Shown: piece by piece, positions 35,574 to 44,068 of the stretch
Layout of the letters: each line of letters begins with the position of its first letter
Position numbering within the stretch: the stretch's first letter is position 1
From: Lachnospiraceae bacterium XPB1003
GTDB taxonomy: Bacteria > Bacillota > Clostridia > Lachnospirales > Lachnospiraceae
Assembly (NCBI GenBank): GCA_900102065.1
Contig: FMVK01000004.1
Coordinates: 1-64,000 of the forward strand
DNA length: 64,000 nt
Direction of reading: 5' to 3'
Translations under genes and position numbers: made by a program
The notes under the pieces: model-generated
What the model saw: only the letters and a program-made list of their open reading frames with translations
What the model was told of the DNA's origin: nothing
The model's database searches: none

Positions 35574-36734
35574 ATGAAACCTCTGGCGATATATATACAT
35601 ATTCCGTTTTGCGTAAGAAAGTGTCTCTATTGTGACTTTCTGTCTTTCGCTGTGGGAAGCTCGGAAAAGCCTGAGGCGAATGAAAAAAAGAAAGAATATT
35701 TTAAGGCACTCAAAAGAGAGATAAGTTATTATGCCGAGAAACTGCCCGGATTTGAAATAGTAAGTGTTTTCTTTGGTGGGGGAACGCCTTCTGTTGTAAA
35801 CGCAGATGATATCGCGGATATATGTGATGCGTTAAAAATGGTGTGGAACTTTAGAAGCGATGCCGAGGTCACATTGGAAGCAAATCCGGGGACAGTAACT
35901 CCTGATAAGTTCAGGATCTATAAAGAGTGCGGGATAAACCGGATAAGCTTTGGACTGCAGTCGGTTCATGATGATGAGTTAAAACGTCTCGGAAGGATCC
36001 ATACGTATGATGATTTTCTGGAATCTTACGGAACGGCCAGAGAGAGCGGATTTGATAATATCAATATAGATCTTATGAGCGGCCTTCCCGGACAGACAGT
36101 GGGCTCTTTTACGGATACGCTGAATACGGTATCTTTACTTGATCCGGAACATATCTCTGCATATAGTCTGATCATTGAGGACGGAACTCCTTTCGGGGAA
36201 ATGTACGGTGACAGTAAAAAGACCAAAGCTTTGCTGCCTTCCGAAGATGATGACAGAGAGATGTATCACAAGACAGCGAGCGTTCTTGAAAGATACGGAT
36301 ATCACAGATATGAGATCTCGAATTATGCAAAGACAGGGCGTGAATGCAGGCATAATCTGGTTTACTGGCATCGCGGAGATTACATCGGTTTGGGGCTTGG
36401 GGCGTCATCCTGCTTATCGGATATAAGATGGAGTAATACCGATATATTTGAAACATATATATGCCCGAAAACAGTGGGTTTCGGGGCACAAAAAGAAGAG
36501 CTTTCCGTCGAAGATCAGATGTTTGAAACATTCATGCTTGGACTCAGATTGGCTGAAGGCGTTGATTTACAAGGCTTTGCGGAAAAGTTTGGAGTAGACC
36601 CGTTAGAAAAATATGATTCTCTTTTTAAAAAATTTGAAAAGGAAGGTCTCCTTGAATTGAAAAAAGGAAGTGCTATACTGACGCCTAAAGGATTTGACCT
36701 TGCAGATCACGTGATACTCGGATTTATGGAGTAG
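35574..36734 (+). CDS. hemW: HemW radical SAM heme chaperone
   Basis: This is the HemN-like radical SAM protein HemW, a heme-binding protein rather than a coproporphyrinogen dehydrogenase. Its single Cys triad is Cys13-x3-Cys17-x2-Cys20 ('PFCVRKCLYCDF'), without the extra Cys of true HemN. 'VFFGGGTPSVV', 'LEANPGTV', 'GINRISFGLQS' and 'MSGLPGQT' are all present. The C-terminal HemN domain ends 'LTPKGFDLADHVILGFM'. Its 386 residues fit the family. Heme genes are not visible nearby. Confidence 0.95.
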   Translation: MKPLAIYIHIPFCVRKCLYCDFLSFAVGSSEKPEANEKKKEYFKALKREISYYAEKLPGFEIVSVFFGGGTPSVVNADDIADICDALKMVWNFRSDAEVTLEANPGTVTPDKFRIYKECGINRISFGLQSVHDDELKRLGRIHTYDDFLESYGTARESGFDNINIDLMSGLPGQTVGSFTDTLNTVSLLDPEHISAYSLIIEDGTPFGEMYGDSKKTKALLPSEDDDREMYHKTASVLERYGYHRYEISNYAKTGRECRHNLVYWHRGDYIGLGLGASSCLSDIRWSNTDIFETYICPKTVGFGAQKEELSVEDQMFETFMLGLRLAEGVDLQGFAEKFGVDPLEKYDSLFKKFEKEGLLELKKGSAILTPKGFDLADHVILGFME

Positions 36735-36778
36735 GCAGGCATATGACTTAATTTTTTTACTTAATGGAGGATCAAGAA

Positions 36779-37378
36779 ATGGCAGGAGAAAACGTAACAA
36801 AAACTAACAGTACAAACGACGGAAAGATAAAGAGGTTAGCTATAGCAGCTGTATTTGCCGCTCTTACTTTCGTAGCAACATTTATCATTCATATTCCCAC
36901 ACCTACAATGGGATATATCCATATAGGAGATACTTTCGTGATCCTTTCGGGGATCTGTCTTCCTCCGTTTATCGGAGCGCTTGCGGCAGGCTTGGGATCT
37001 GCGCTTGCTGATCTTTTGGCAGGATATGTAATATGGGTGCCCGGAACTTTTATGATCAAGTTCCTTGCGGCGCTTTCAGCTTCCTTATTGTACAAGGGAT
37101 TAAAGAATTTCTATAAGGAGAAAAAGTACGCTCCTTCAAGGGTCATCTTTGCGGGAATTGCATCGGAAGCGGTCGTTGTGGTCGGTTATCTTATCTTTAA
37201 TGTCATAGTAGTATCGATCACGGAGGGAAATGTTACCGCTGCGGGATTATCTGCAGCTATAGCTGCCAGTGCTGCTGAAGTGCCCTTTAATTTATTACAG
37301 GGAACAGCGGGAATAGTGCTTTCGGTACTGGCCGGACCGATCTTTACCAAAATAGCCGGGAAAGAATTACAACAGTGA
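36779..37378 (+). CDS. ECF transporter S component
   Basis: The start at 36779 is supported by AATGGAGG 8 bases upstream; an in-frame upstream extension is not needed. The 199 residues have about six membrane helices. The first loop 'PTPTMGYIHIGDTFVILSG' and 'GALAAGLGSALADLLAGY' are signatures of the family of vitamin-specific S components of energy-coupling-factor transporters. It binds a vitamin or similar micronutrient and docks on a shared EcfAAT module encoded elsewhere. The substrate is unresolved. The TGA stop overlaps the GTG start of the next gene. Confidence 0.85.
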   Translation: MAGENVTKTNSTNDGKIKRLAIAAVFAALTFVATFIIHIPTPTMGYIHIGDTFVILSGICLPPFIGALAAGLGSALADLLAGYVIWVPGTFMIKFLAALSASLLYKGLKNFYKEKKYAPSRVIFAGIASEAVVVVGYLIFNVIVVSITEGNVTAAGLSAAIAASAAEVPFNLLQGTAGIVLSVLAGPIFTKIAGKELQQ

Positions 37379-38067
37379 TCAGAATAATATTTCAGGATAA
37401 AGTTTTTGAAGGATCGATAAAAGAATATTTTGAGACTGAAGGAACAGGCAGGGAAGTGCTTGTTTTTGGTGAAGACATCTCATCTGATGACAGTATATCT
37501 GAAGATGGTGAGATGTCTTCTTTTATTTATCTGTATAATGGAACAGAAAACCGTGCGGGATATAATGACGGAGTATACAGGATAAACAGGATCGCAGACA
37601 GATATTATCCGGACCTGTTATTGAAGAGCGATATGCCGGAGAAAGCTACAGATGAAGAGCGGGTTAAAGAGATATACATTATAGCATCGGCAGTTCTCCC
37701 GCCTCACAGGATACATATCCTGGAAGTGACAGGTGAGTATACGGATACACTTAAAGCAGATGTGGCCGGATATATTGAACGTGTGATAAAGGCAGAAGAA
37801 GCTGACAGAAATAATAAAACGAAAGAACTGATCAAAGAAAAGAAAATATCAGAGATCACGGAAACTGCAGCTGAGGAACTGCATGCGTCCGAGTCTATGA
37901 TGAGACAGATCAGGGAACTGGTACGTTATGCTTTGATAGCGGATATTCCTGTTGAAGATATACTGGAGAAAATGGGCAGTGAAGGATTATTGCCTGTTGC
38001 AGATAAGAAGGAAGGAAAGAAGTCTCTTGGAGAGTTGCAAAGAAGGATCTGCGGAAGCGCCCTTTAA
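37375..38067 (+). CDS. Unknown protein coupled to the S component and SplB-like genes
   Basis: It starts with GTG in a GTGA overlap with the previous stop, so translation is coupled. The 230 residues are charged. The N-terminal half reads as alternating strands ('RIIFQDKVFEGSIKEYFE', 'SSFIYLYNGTENRAGY') and the C-terminal half as helices with a long Lys/Glu coil ('IKEKKISEITETAAEEL'). There is no membrane segment or known motif. Its 3' end overlaps the SplB-like gene by about 41 bases. No family is recognised. Confidence 0.65.
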   Translation: MIRIIFQDKVFEGSIKEYFETEGTGREVLVFGEDISSDDSISEDGEMSSFIYLYNGTENRAGYNDGVYRINRIADRYYPDLLLKSDMPEKATDEERVKEIYIIASAVLPPHRIHILEVTGEYTDTLKADVAGYIERVIKAEEADRNNKTKELIKEKKISEITETAAEELHASESMMRQIRELVRYALIADIPVEDILEKMGSEGLLPVADKKEGKKSLGELQRRICGSAL

Positions 38068-39034
38068 ACATATTTATATTGAAGAGGATATCGAAAGCAG
38101 CGCACTTAAGATAACCGAACATTTCCCGGATGCGGAGATCATCAGGATCAAACATTATAAAGATGTTTTTAACAGACCCAGGCAGAGCTTTACGGGACAA
38201 AAAGCTTCGCCGAATCTGATCATCGCAAGAAAGCACGGCAGACTGATATATGAGGGGGCGCCTGTATGTCAGGATTTCGGGAATAAGCATTTCTATTACA
38301 CTTCATGTGTTATGAATTGCTTATATGACTGTGAATACTGCTATCTGAGAGGAATGTATCCTTCTGCCAATCCGACTGTATTTATCAATCTGGATGATAT
38401 ATTCAGCGAATTGGAGGGCCTGTTGCAGGAGCATCCGGTATATCTATGTGTGTCATATGATACGGATCTCATGGCTTTTGAGGATCTGACGGGTTATGTG
38501 AAAAGATGGTGTGAATTTACCGCATCCAGAAAAGATCTGACCATAGAGATAAGGACGAAGTGTGCAAGAACGGATCTGTGGGATATCCTGAGTCCTTGCG
38601 AGAGAGTGATATTTGCATATACCGTATCTCCGCAGGAGATCATCTCAAAGTATGAAAAGGGTACTCCTTCGCTTAAGATGAGATTAAATGCCGTAAAGAG
38701 TGCTATGGAACATGATCATCCTGTCAGGCTTTGCTTTGATCCCATGATATATATCAAGGGCTGGAAAGAGGTTTACGCAGGGATGTTCAAAGAAGTGACG
38801 CAGAACATTGATGCAGATCATATAAAGGATTTCAGCGTAGGAAGTTTTAGGATATCCTCAGGATATTTAAAGAATATGCGCAGGATGATGCCTGATTCGG
38901 AGATCGTAAATTTCCCCTTTGAATTGATCAACGGCTATTATCAATATCCTAAAGCTCTTGAAGAAGAAATGGAGGATTACATGTCGGAGCTGATAAGGAT
39001 GGCTGTGCCAAAGGCTGAGATATTCAGACCGTAA
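38027..39034 (+). CDS. Spore photoproduct lyase-like radical SAM protein
   Basis: The conserved part begins at 'FKHIYIEEDIESSALKITEHFP', so I place the start at TTG 38027 behind GAAGGAAAG; a longer frame from 37952 is less likely. The radical SAM triad 'CLYDCEYCYLRGMYP' (Cys-x3-Cys-x2-Cys) is followed by 'VSYDTDLMAFE' and 'VRLCFDPMIYI', as in SplB. SplB reverses the UV thymine dimer of spores by radical chemistry. A DNA-repair role is likely, but related proteins act on other substrates. The overlap with the upstream gene is unusual for clean gene pairs. Confidence 0.8.
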   Translation: MESCKEGSAEAPFKHIYIEEDIESSALKITEHFPDAEIIRIKHYKDVFNRPRQSFTGQKASPNLIIARKHGRLIYEGAPVCQDFGNKHFYYTSCVMNCLYDCEYCYLRGMYPSANPTVFINLDDIFSELEGLLQEHPVYLCVSYDTDLMAFEDLTGYVKRWCEFTASRKDLTIEIRTKCARTDLWDILSPCERVIFAYTVSPQEIISKYEKGTPSLKMRLNAVKSAMEHDHPVRLCFDPMIYIKGWKEVYAGMFKEVTQNIDADHIKDFSVGSFRISSGYLKNMRRMMPDSEIVNFPFELINGYYQYPKALEEEMEDYMSELIRMAVPKAEIFRP

Positions 39035-39075
39035 TAATTAATTACTGTATTATTCTCTTTAACGGAGGTTTATTT

Positions 39076-39816
39076 ATGTCTGATACAAATAGAATAAAAA
39101 AAAGAGTCCTTCTTACAGGAGCATCCTCGGGGATAGGCGCTGTTTTGGCGGAAATGCTTTCGGATATGGGCTTTCAGGTTTTCGGGATCGGAAGGGATTT
39201 TGAAAAAAATACCGAAAAGGAATCAAAAACAGCCGTAACCGGTGATTTCAGACCGATAAGCTGTGATCTGCTGGATACGGATGCACTGATAAAGACAGTT
39301 AAGGATATCAAAAGAGAAGGTGAGATTGATGTCCTTATCAATAATGCGGGATGCGCATATTACGGATTGCATGAAGAACTGGATGTATCAAAGATAAAGG
39401 AGATGGTACGTACGAATCTTGAAGTACCGATGATACTTACTCAGATGCTCCTCAGAGATCTGAAGAAGAATAAAGGAACCATAATCAATATCTCGTCCGT
39501 AACGGCGCTGTCTCAGGCCAATCCTCATGGTGCAGCATATGGGGCATTGAAAGCGGGACTTCGGAGTTTTTCTTCCAGCATATTCGAAGAAGCCAGAAAG
39601 CACGGTGTAAGAGTCAGCACCATTATGCCGGATATGACAAAAACAGAGCTTTACAGGAATGCGGATTTTTATGTGGAGGAAACAGAAGGAGCTTATCTTG
39701 AACCTGCGGAAGTGGCAGAGGCTGTAAGATATATCCTGGAGCGGCCTGACGGGGTAGTGATACCGGAGATGGTTCTCAGACCGCAGCTTCACAGGATATA
39801 CAGGAAACAGAAATAA
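39076..39816 (+). CDS. Short-chain dehydrogenase/reductase
   Basis: The 246 residues show the classical SDR pattern: 'LLTGASSGIGAVLAEML' (nucleotide-binding glycines), 'CDLLDTD', 'DVLINNAGCAYYG', catalytic Ser in 'INISSVTAL', and the YxxxK pair in 'GAAYGALKAGLRSF'. The C-terminal 'MPDMTKTELYRNADFY' is typical of cytosolic NAD(P)-dependent members. The substrate is unknown. GGAGGTTT lies 5 bases before the ATG. It converges on thrS. Confidence 0.9.
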   Translation: MSDTNRIKKRVLLTGASSGIGAVLAEMLSDMGFQVFGIGRDFEKNTEKESKTAVTGDFRPISCDLLDTDALIKTVKDIKREGEIDVLINNAGCAYYGLHEELDVSKIKEMVRTNLEVPMILTQMLLRDLKKNKGTIINISSVTALSQANPHGAAYGALKAGLRSFSSSIFEEARKHGVRVSTIMPDMTKTELYRNADFYVEETEGAYLEPAEVAEAVRYILERPDGVVIPEMVLRPQLHRIYRKQK

Positions 39817-39836
39817 GATCTGATACAGATCCTATT
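39817..39836. terminator. Weak hairpin between convergent SDR and thrS
   Basis: GATCTG-ATA-CAGATC is a 6-bp stem with a 3-base loop, followed by a short T-rich stretch. It is marginal as a terminator. Confidence 0.35.
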
Positions 39837-41656
39837 TACTGTTCAAGACTCTCGATCAGTTCAAGTGAATGTGAAGAATTCATCTGAACACAGATTTCAA
39901 CGAACTTCTCCAAAGGCACATCACGCATCTGCTTGCCACCGCGGATATTGATGGAAACAGTGCGGTTCTCTGCTTCTGCATTACCAAGTACAAGAACATA
40001 AGGATCATGAGCATTTCTGTAATTCTTGATCTTATCCTTCATATTCTTATCGCTGTAATCAACTTCAAAACGGATGCGGTTCTTTCTGCAGATTTCTGCG
40101 ACTTCAGCTGCATACTCGTTATTCTCTACTCTGATAGGAACGATACCTACCTGCATAGGGCTCATCCAGAAGGGGAAGGAACCCTTGAAGTTCTCGATGA
40201 TGATACCGATGAAACGCTCGAAGGAACCGAATATCGCACGGTGTACCATAACGGGTCTCTTCATGGATCCGTCAGCCGCAACATATTTCAGATCGAAATT
40301 AAGAGGCAGCTGGAAGTCGAGCTGGATAGTACCCATCTGCCATTCACGTCCGATGCAGTCCTTCATCTTAAGGTCTATCTTGGGACCGTAGAATGCACCG
40401 TCGCCTTCGTTGATCTCATATCCGCCTTCACCGTAGTGCTTGTCAAGAATGCCCTTCAGAGCCTTTTCGGCCTCGTTCCAGTCATTGATATCGCCCATGA
40501 AATCTTCGGGGCGTGTAGAGAGCTCTGCGATGTATGAGAGACCGAATGTGGAATAAATCTCACCTGCGATCTGCATGATATCATCGATCTCGCTCTCGAT
40601 CTGTTCTTGCATGATCAGGTTGTGTGAGTCATCCTGTCTGAATTCCTGAACACGGAGGAGACCGTTTAACTCACCTGATTTCTCTCTTCTGTGGATCACA
40701 TCGATCTCGTTAAAGCGAAGGGGGAGATCTTTATAGCTGCGCTGCTTGTTCTGATAAACTTTGATAGCATTGGGGCAGTTCATGGGCTTTGCAGCAAACA
40801 TACGATCTTCATCAGTTACATCAACGATCTGTTCTACTGTACCGTTTCCGTCTGCATTATCTCTTGCGGGAGGAACGATGAACATATTCTTTCTGTAATG
40901 ATCCCAGTGACCTGATGTCTCCCAAAGGGATTTGTTGTTGAGGATAGGAGCGGAGATCTCTGTATAATTATGTCTTTCATGAACTTCGCGCCAATAGTCG
41001 ATAAGTGCATTGTAGAGCTTCCATCCGCGGGGCAGCCAGTAGGGCATACCGGGAGCAGTCTCATCAAACATGAAGAGATCAAGCTGGGGACCGATCTTCT
41101 TGTGGTCACGTTCCATAGCTTCTTTGATCATGGCGATATGCTCCTTGAGAGCCTTCTTGTCGGGGAATGCATATACATATATACGCTGAAGCTGATCTCT
41201 CTTCTCATCGCCTCTCCAGTAGGATCCGGATACGGACTTGATCTGGAATGCGGCATTCATAAGGAGCTGGGAATTGTCTACGTGAGGTCCTCTGCAAAGG
41301 TCTACAAAATCCTCGCCTGTGTAATATACAGTAAGGAGCTCGTCTTCAGGAAGATCATTGATAAGTTCAAGCTTAAATTTCTGATCTTTAAAAAGCTCAA
41401 GAGCATCAGCTCTGCTTATCTCTTTTCTTGCCCAATCCTCGCGTCTCTTGATTATCTCGCGCATCTTATCTTCGATGGTCTTGAAATCCTCGTTTGTGAC
41501 TGTGCGGGGAAGAGTAAAGTCATAGTAGAATCCGTCAGCGATCTGAGGACCTATGGCATACTGAACATTTTCTTTACCGAAGATCTCAATCACAGCCTTT
41601 GCAAGGATGTGTGCAAGAGAATGTCGGTAAACCTCCATTAATTCTTCTTTTTCCAT
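39836..41656 (-). CDS. thrS: Threonyl-tRNA synthetase lacking the TGS domain
   Basis: ThrRS charges tRNA-Thr. The start at 41656 ('MEKEELMEVYRHSLAHILAKA') has AAAGGAG 8 bases upstream; the frame further upstream is T-box terminator sequence. The 606 residues begin directly at the editing (N2) domain, so the usual N-terminal TGS/N1 domain of about 60 residues is absent. Present are 'GPQIADGFYYDF', the catalytic core ('MNCPNAIKVYQ', 'LRVQEFRQDDSH', 'GDGAFYGPKIDLK', 'VHRAIFGSFERFIGI') and the anticodon-binding domain. The editing-site residues look present, so proofreading is probably retained. Confidence 0.95.
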   Translation of the reverse strand: MEKEELMEVYRHSLAHILAKAVIEIFGKENVQYAIGPQIADGFYYDFTLPRTVTNEDFKTIEDKMREIIKRREDWARKEISRADALELFKDQKFKLELINDLPEDELLTVYYTGEDFVDLCRGPHVDNSQLLMNAAFQIKSVSGSYWRGDEKRDQLQRIYVYAFPDKKALKEHIAMIKEAMERDHKKIGPQLDLFMFDETAPGMPYWLPRGWKLYNALIDYWREVHERHNYTEISAPILNNKSLWETSGHWDHYRKNMFIVPPARDNADGNGTVEQIVDVTDEDRMFAAKPMNCPNAIKVYQNKQRSYKDLPLRFNEIDVIHRREKSGELNGLLRVQEFRQDDSHNLIMQEQIESEIDDIMQIAGEIYSTFGLSYIAELSTRPEDFMGDINDWNEAEKALKGILDKHYGEGGYEINEGDGAFYGPKIDLKMKDCIGREWQMGTIQLDFQLPLNFDLKYVAADGSMKRPVMVHRAIFGSFERFIGIIIENFKGSFPFWMSPMQVGIVPIRVENNEYAAEVAEICRKNRIRFEVDYSDKNMKDKIKNYRNAHDPYVLVLGNAEAENRTVSINIRGGKQMRDVPLEKFVEICVQMNSSHSLELIESLEQ

Positions 41657-41680
41657 AATACTGCTCCTTTCGTTTGTAAA

Positions 41681-41719
41681 AATAAAAAGCCCCTGTATTG
41701 CATTAAAGCAATACAGGGG
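41681..41719 (-). terminator. T-box terminator
   Basis: CCCCTGTATTGC and GCAATACAGGGG make a perfect 12-bp stem. On the minus strand it is followed by CTTTTTATTTTT. Confidence 0.93.
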
Positions 41720-41932
41720 ACGCATCTTCTTTGCGCGGTTCCACCCCGGTTGCCGTAGAAAAAATACGGCCTCTTCATTCTGGCGGTAACGGTGCCTGCC
41801 GGGCTTGATTGGAGCCTCTCGGAGCTGGTCTTCGGCTTTAGATCCTACAGCCTGCTTTCAGCACTTGCTGCAGGCCTCTCTGAGTATTTCTTAAAGCTTA
41901 CTCGTCTCTTCACAGATTTAACTTCAGATTTG
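41681..41932 (-). promoter_or_regulatory. T-box leader of thrS
   Basis: On the minus strand the hallmark GGGTGGAACCGCG is at 41735-41747 and is followed by the terminator. Upstream, GACGAGTAA and AGAGAG mark stem I, with the GTGCTGAAAG apical loop. A candidate Thr specifier ACC lies at 41827-41829 after GAAG. Uncharged tRNA-Thr would pair with the specifier and T-box bulge and prevent termination. Confidence 0.93.
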
Positions 41933-41938
41933 TTCTGT

Positions 41939-41967
41939 ATTTTAACGCTGCATATATTTTTTGTAAA
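41939..41967 (-). promoter_or_regulatory. thrS promoter
   Basis: On the minus strand, TTTACA (41962-41967), a 17-base spacer and TAAAAT (41939-41944), just upstream of stem I of the T box. Confidence 0.75.
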
Positions 41968-42038
41968 GGTAAAAAATTAACAATAAAAGTGAAGGTGAAG
42001 ATGAAAGCGGGGCAAGGATGCCGAATGTCTTTGGATTG

Positions 42039-42047
42039 TGATATACT
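42039..42047 (+). promoter_or_regulatory. Extended -10 promoter of the 77-aa protein gene
   Basis: TGATATACT has the TGn extension and a good -10, with no clear -35. Apart from this and the thrS promoter, bases 41968-42101 hold nothing I can name. Confidence 0.5.
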
Positions 42048-42101
42048 TTTCATCTGCACAGATCACTGTGCTCATGTTTATTGAAAATCAGGAGGAATAT
42101 C

Positions 42102-42335
42102 ATGAATCCAATGGACGCTATGAGAATGGCACAGGCGTGGTCTACATTCTCTCAGAATCATCCGAAGTTTTTGCCCTTTATCAGAGCTGTCTCCCAGGGG
42201 GCGTTGCAGGAAGGCTCTGTTATCGAGCTGGCTGTGACACAACCTGACGGAAAGAAGCTTGAGACCAATCTCAGACTGACGGCTTCAGATCTTGATCTGA
42301 TAGCTCAGATAAAAGGTCTTATACCGCCTCAGTAA
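42102..42335 (+). CDS. Small conserved protein (77 aa), unknown
   Basis: The start at 42102 ('MNPMDAMRMAQAWSTF') has GGAGG 6 bases upstream. The pattern is an N-terminal helix ('WSTFSQNHPKFLPFIRAVSQGAL') followed by 'EGSVIELAVTQPDGKKLETNLRLTASDLDLIAQIKGL', a beta hairpin and helix. From memory, similar short proteins occur in Lachnospiraceae. No function is known. It ends in a terminator shared with the convergent DUF5050 gene. Confidence 0.8.
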   Translation: MNPMDAMRMAQAWSTFSQNHPKFLPFIRAVSQGALQEGSVIELAVTQPDGKKLETNLRLTASDLDLIAQIKGLIPPQ

Positions 42336-42343
42336 ATAACACA

Positions 42344-42371
42344 AAAAAAGCTGCATTAAGCAGCTTTTTAT
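42344..42371. terminator. Bidirectional terminator
   Basis: AAAAGCTGC and GCAGCTTTT with a 5-base loop, A-rich before and T-rich after, so it serves genes on both strands. Confidence 0.85.
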
Positions 42372-43441
42372 TTTGCGTTCATAACGACGTTTTCCGCGGC
42401 ATCGAAGGTGGTCACATTGACGCCGCCGTTTGTGGGCGTCCTGTATACCGGTACATCATTGTTGAATTCTCTGAAATAAACATAGTCGTCGGTGATGCAT
42501 ATGTTTCTGTGGACTCCGTAACGCACCACTTCTTCATCGCTTCCGTCGGTACGTATCCTCATGAGCGCATATCCTTCGTTATCCGAGGTATCCACAGTCT
42601 GGAAATAAATCCAATCTTCGTAAACATTATATGTATCGCAGCGCTTGGATGATATCTCGCGAATGGAATCATCCGAAGTATCATATACTTTTATATGATA
42701 ATCATCATTTGAATCCAGATAATAGATCTTACTTCCGTCAGCGATGGGAAGAAACATACGCTCCGAAGAAACATCGGATCCGTCACCGCTTACGGGGTCG
42801 ATCATCTTAAGGGTTCCTTCTTTTTGCATTTCGCTGAAGTAGAGGTTACCGCCCTTTACGCATCCTACATTGGGGTGGCCTTCGAATAAAACGGTGGGAT
42901 CTCCGCCGGCGATGGAAACTGTATTAAGAGTTACAAGGGCATTGCCGTCGTTTTTTTCTGTGGCACCGAAGGAAGTGTAGAGGATATTGTTATCAGCCAG
43001 GACCATACCGTCACATGTAGTTTCTGCGATCATGATATTGTCATGTTTTTTGCTGCTGACGTCCAGTCTGTAGATACCGCGGCCTCTGCGCACATAACCG
43101 AGACCTGCCTGGTCGGATGCGGCATCCGAATAAAAATAAACGTAATTACCTGCGGCATTTATGAATGACGCATTGCCGTTGGCTAGCTTTGTGACTTCAC
43201 CTGAGGCCTTATCCATGCAATAGAGCCTGCCGGAATCATATGGATTTGAAAAATAGATATATCCGTTTTTTTCACAGAATGATCCGCCGTTGTAGAGGTT
43301 GCCGGCGGTATTGCCCACAGTCCCTGCTTCGTTCAAAGGAACTTTCTTTTCTCTTCCGCCAAGGATCCTGAGGAGAGTGAGACCTCCGACTATAAAGACT
43401 ACTACTCCGATCCCGATGATTCTTTTTACGGTTTTATTCAT
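42368..43441 (-). CDS. Membrane-anchored DUF5050 beta-propeller protein
   Basis: One N-terminal transmembrane helix (about 8-28) anchors an extracellular domain. That domain has repeated 'GNYVYFYSD', 'NNILYTSFG', 'GSKIYYLDSNDDY' and 'EDWIYFQTV' strands, typical of DUF5050 and related six-bladed propellers. 'GNTAGNLYNGGSFCEKNGYIYFSNPYDSGRLYCMD' at about 43-78 is the strongest family cue. The family is common in clostridial envelope proteins; its ligand is unknown. GGAGG lies 6 bases before the ATG. Confidence 0.85.
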   Translation of the reverse strand: MNKTVKRIIGIGVVVFIVGGLTLLRILGGREKKVPLNEAGTVGNTAGNLYNGGSFCEKNGYIYFSNPYDSGRLYCMDKASGEVTKLANGNASFINAAGNYVYFYSDAASDQAGLGYVRRGRGIYRLDVSSKKHDNIMIAETTCDGMVLADNNILYTSFGATEKNDGNALVTLNTVSIAGGDPTVLFEGHPNVGCVKGGNLYFSEMQKEGTLKMIDPVSGDGSDVSSERMFLPIADGSKIYYLDSNDDYHIKVYDTSDDSIREISSKRCDTYNVYEDWIYFQTVDTSDNEGYALMRIRTDGSDEEVVRYGVHRNICITDDYVYFREFNNDVPVYRTPTNGGVNVTTFDAAENVVMNAK

Positions 43442-43468
43442 AGCGGATCCTCCAACATACGAAACACG

Positions 43469-43508
43469 CTTATAAGCCCTAAAAAAGGGTCTGCATAGTG
43501 CTTATAAG
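43469..43508 (-). repeat. CTTATAAG inverted repeat in the DUF5050 leader
   Basis: CTTATAAGC (43469-43477) and GCTTATAAG (43500-43508) are perfect 9-base arms, each built on a palindromic CTTATAAG core. CCCT/AGGG pair inside them. They lie just downstream of the predicted transcription start. Confidence 0.6.
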
Positions 43509-43511
43509 AAA

Positions 43512-43520
43512 AGTATATCA
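43512..43520 (-). promoter_or_regulatory. Extended -10 promoter of the DUF5050 gene
   Basis: On the minus strand, TGATATACT (43512-43520) lies in the short gap after nrdG. Confidence 0.5.
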
Positions 43521-43534
43521 TAAACAGGGATGAT

Positions 43535-44068
43535 TCAGCGATTGCTGTATTCGGATAATACAATCTCTCCCGCGGCAAGTGTTGCGGGAACATCGATTAT
43601 CCGCTGATTGGAACTGCCGCGAAAACGAAGTCCGAGACTTTTTTTCTCCAATACGAACTCTCCGTCCACAAGGATATCCGCAAGGCTTAGGATCTCGGAT
43701 GTAAAGGGGGTATAAGCTCTGGTAAATGTCGGATCGTTTAACTGCTCCCATGTATAACCGGAGTAGATCCATATAGTCTTTCCGGGACACTCGGATCTGA
43801 CCCGTTTATAAAAGGGCAGTAAAGCTTCCTGATTAAATGGCTCCATAGGCTCACCGCCGAGCATAGTGAGCCCACTTATATATGCGGGTTTAAGGGATTC
43901 TATGATGGCATCTTCAACTTCTTTGTTGAAGACTTTTCCGTAAGCAAAGTCCCAGGTCATGGGATTAAAGCACTCCTTGCAGTGATGGGTACATCCGCTT
44001 ACAAAGAGGCTTGTACGAACCCCGATACCGTTGGCTATGTCGTTGTATTTTATCTCGGCATAATTCAT
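43535..44068 (-). CDS. nrdG: Anaerobic ribonucleotide reductase activase
   Basis: NrdG is the radical SAM enzyme that installs the glycyl radical on NrdD. The triad is Cys26-x3-Cys30-x2-Cys33 ('GCTHHCKECFNP'), with 'TMLGGEPM' for SAM binding and 'IWIYSGYTWEQL'. The 177 residues are typical. The start overlaps the nrdD stop in a TAATG junction, so the two are co-translated. Confidence 0.97.
   Translation of the reverse strand: MNYAEIKYNDIANGIGVRTSLFVSGCTHHCKECFNPMTWDFAYGKVFNKEVEDAIIESLKPAYISGLTMLGGEPMEPFNQEALLPFYKRVRSECPGKTIWIYSGYTWEQLNDPTFTRAYTPFTSEILSLADILVDGEFVLEKKSLGLRFRGSSNQRIIDVPATLAAGEIVLSEYSNR

Noticed and set aside
41656-41725. N-terminal extension of ThrRS
   Set aside because: These 23 codons are encoded by the T-box terminator stem and have no homology to a TGS domain. 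AAAGGAG supports the start at 41656.
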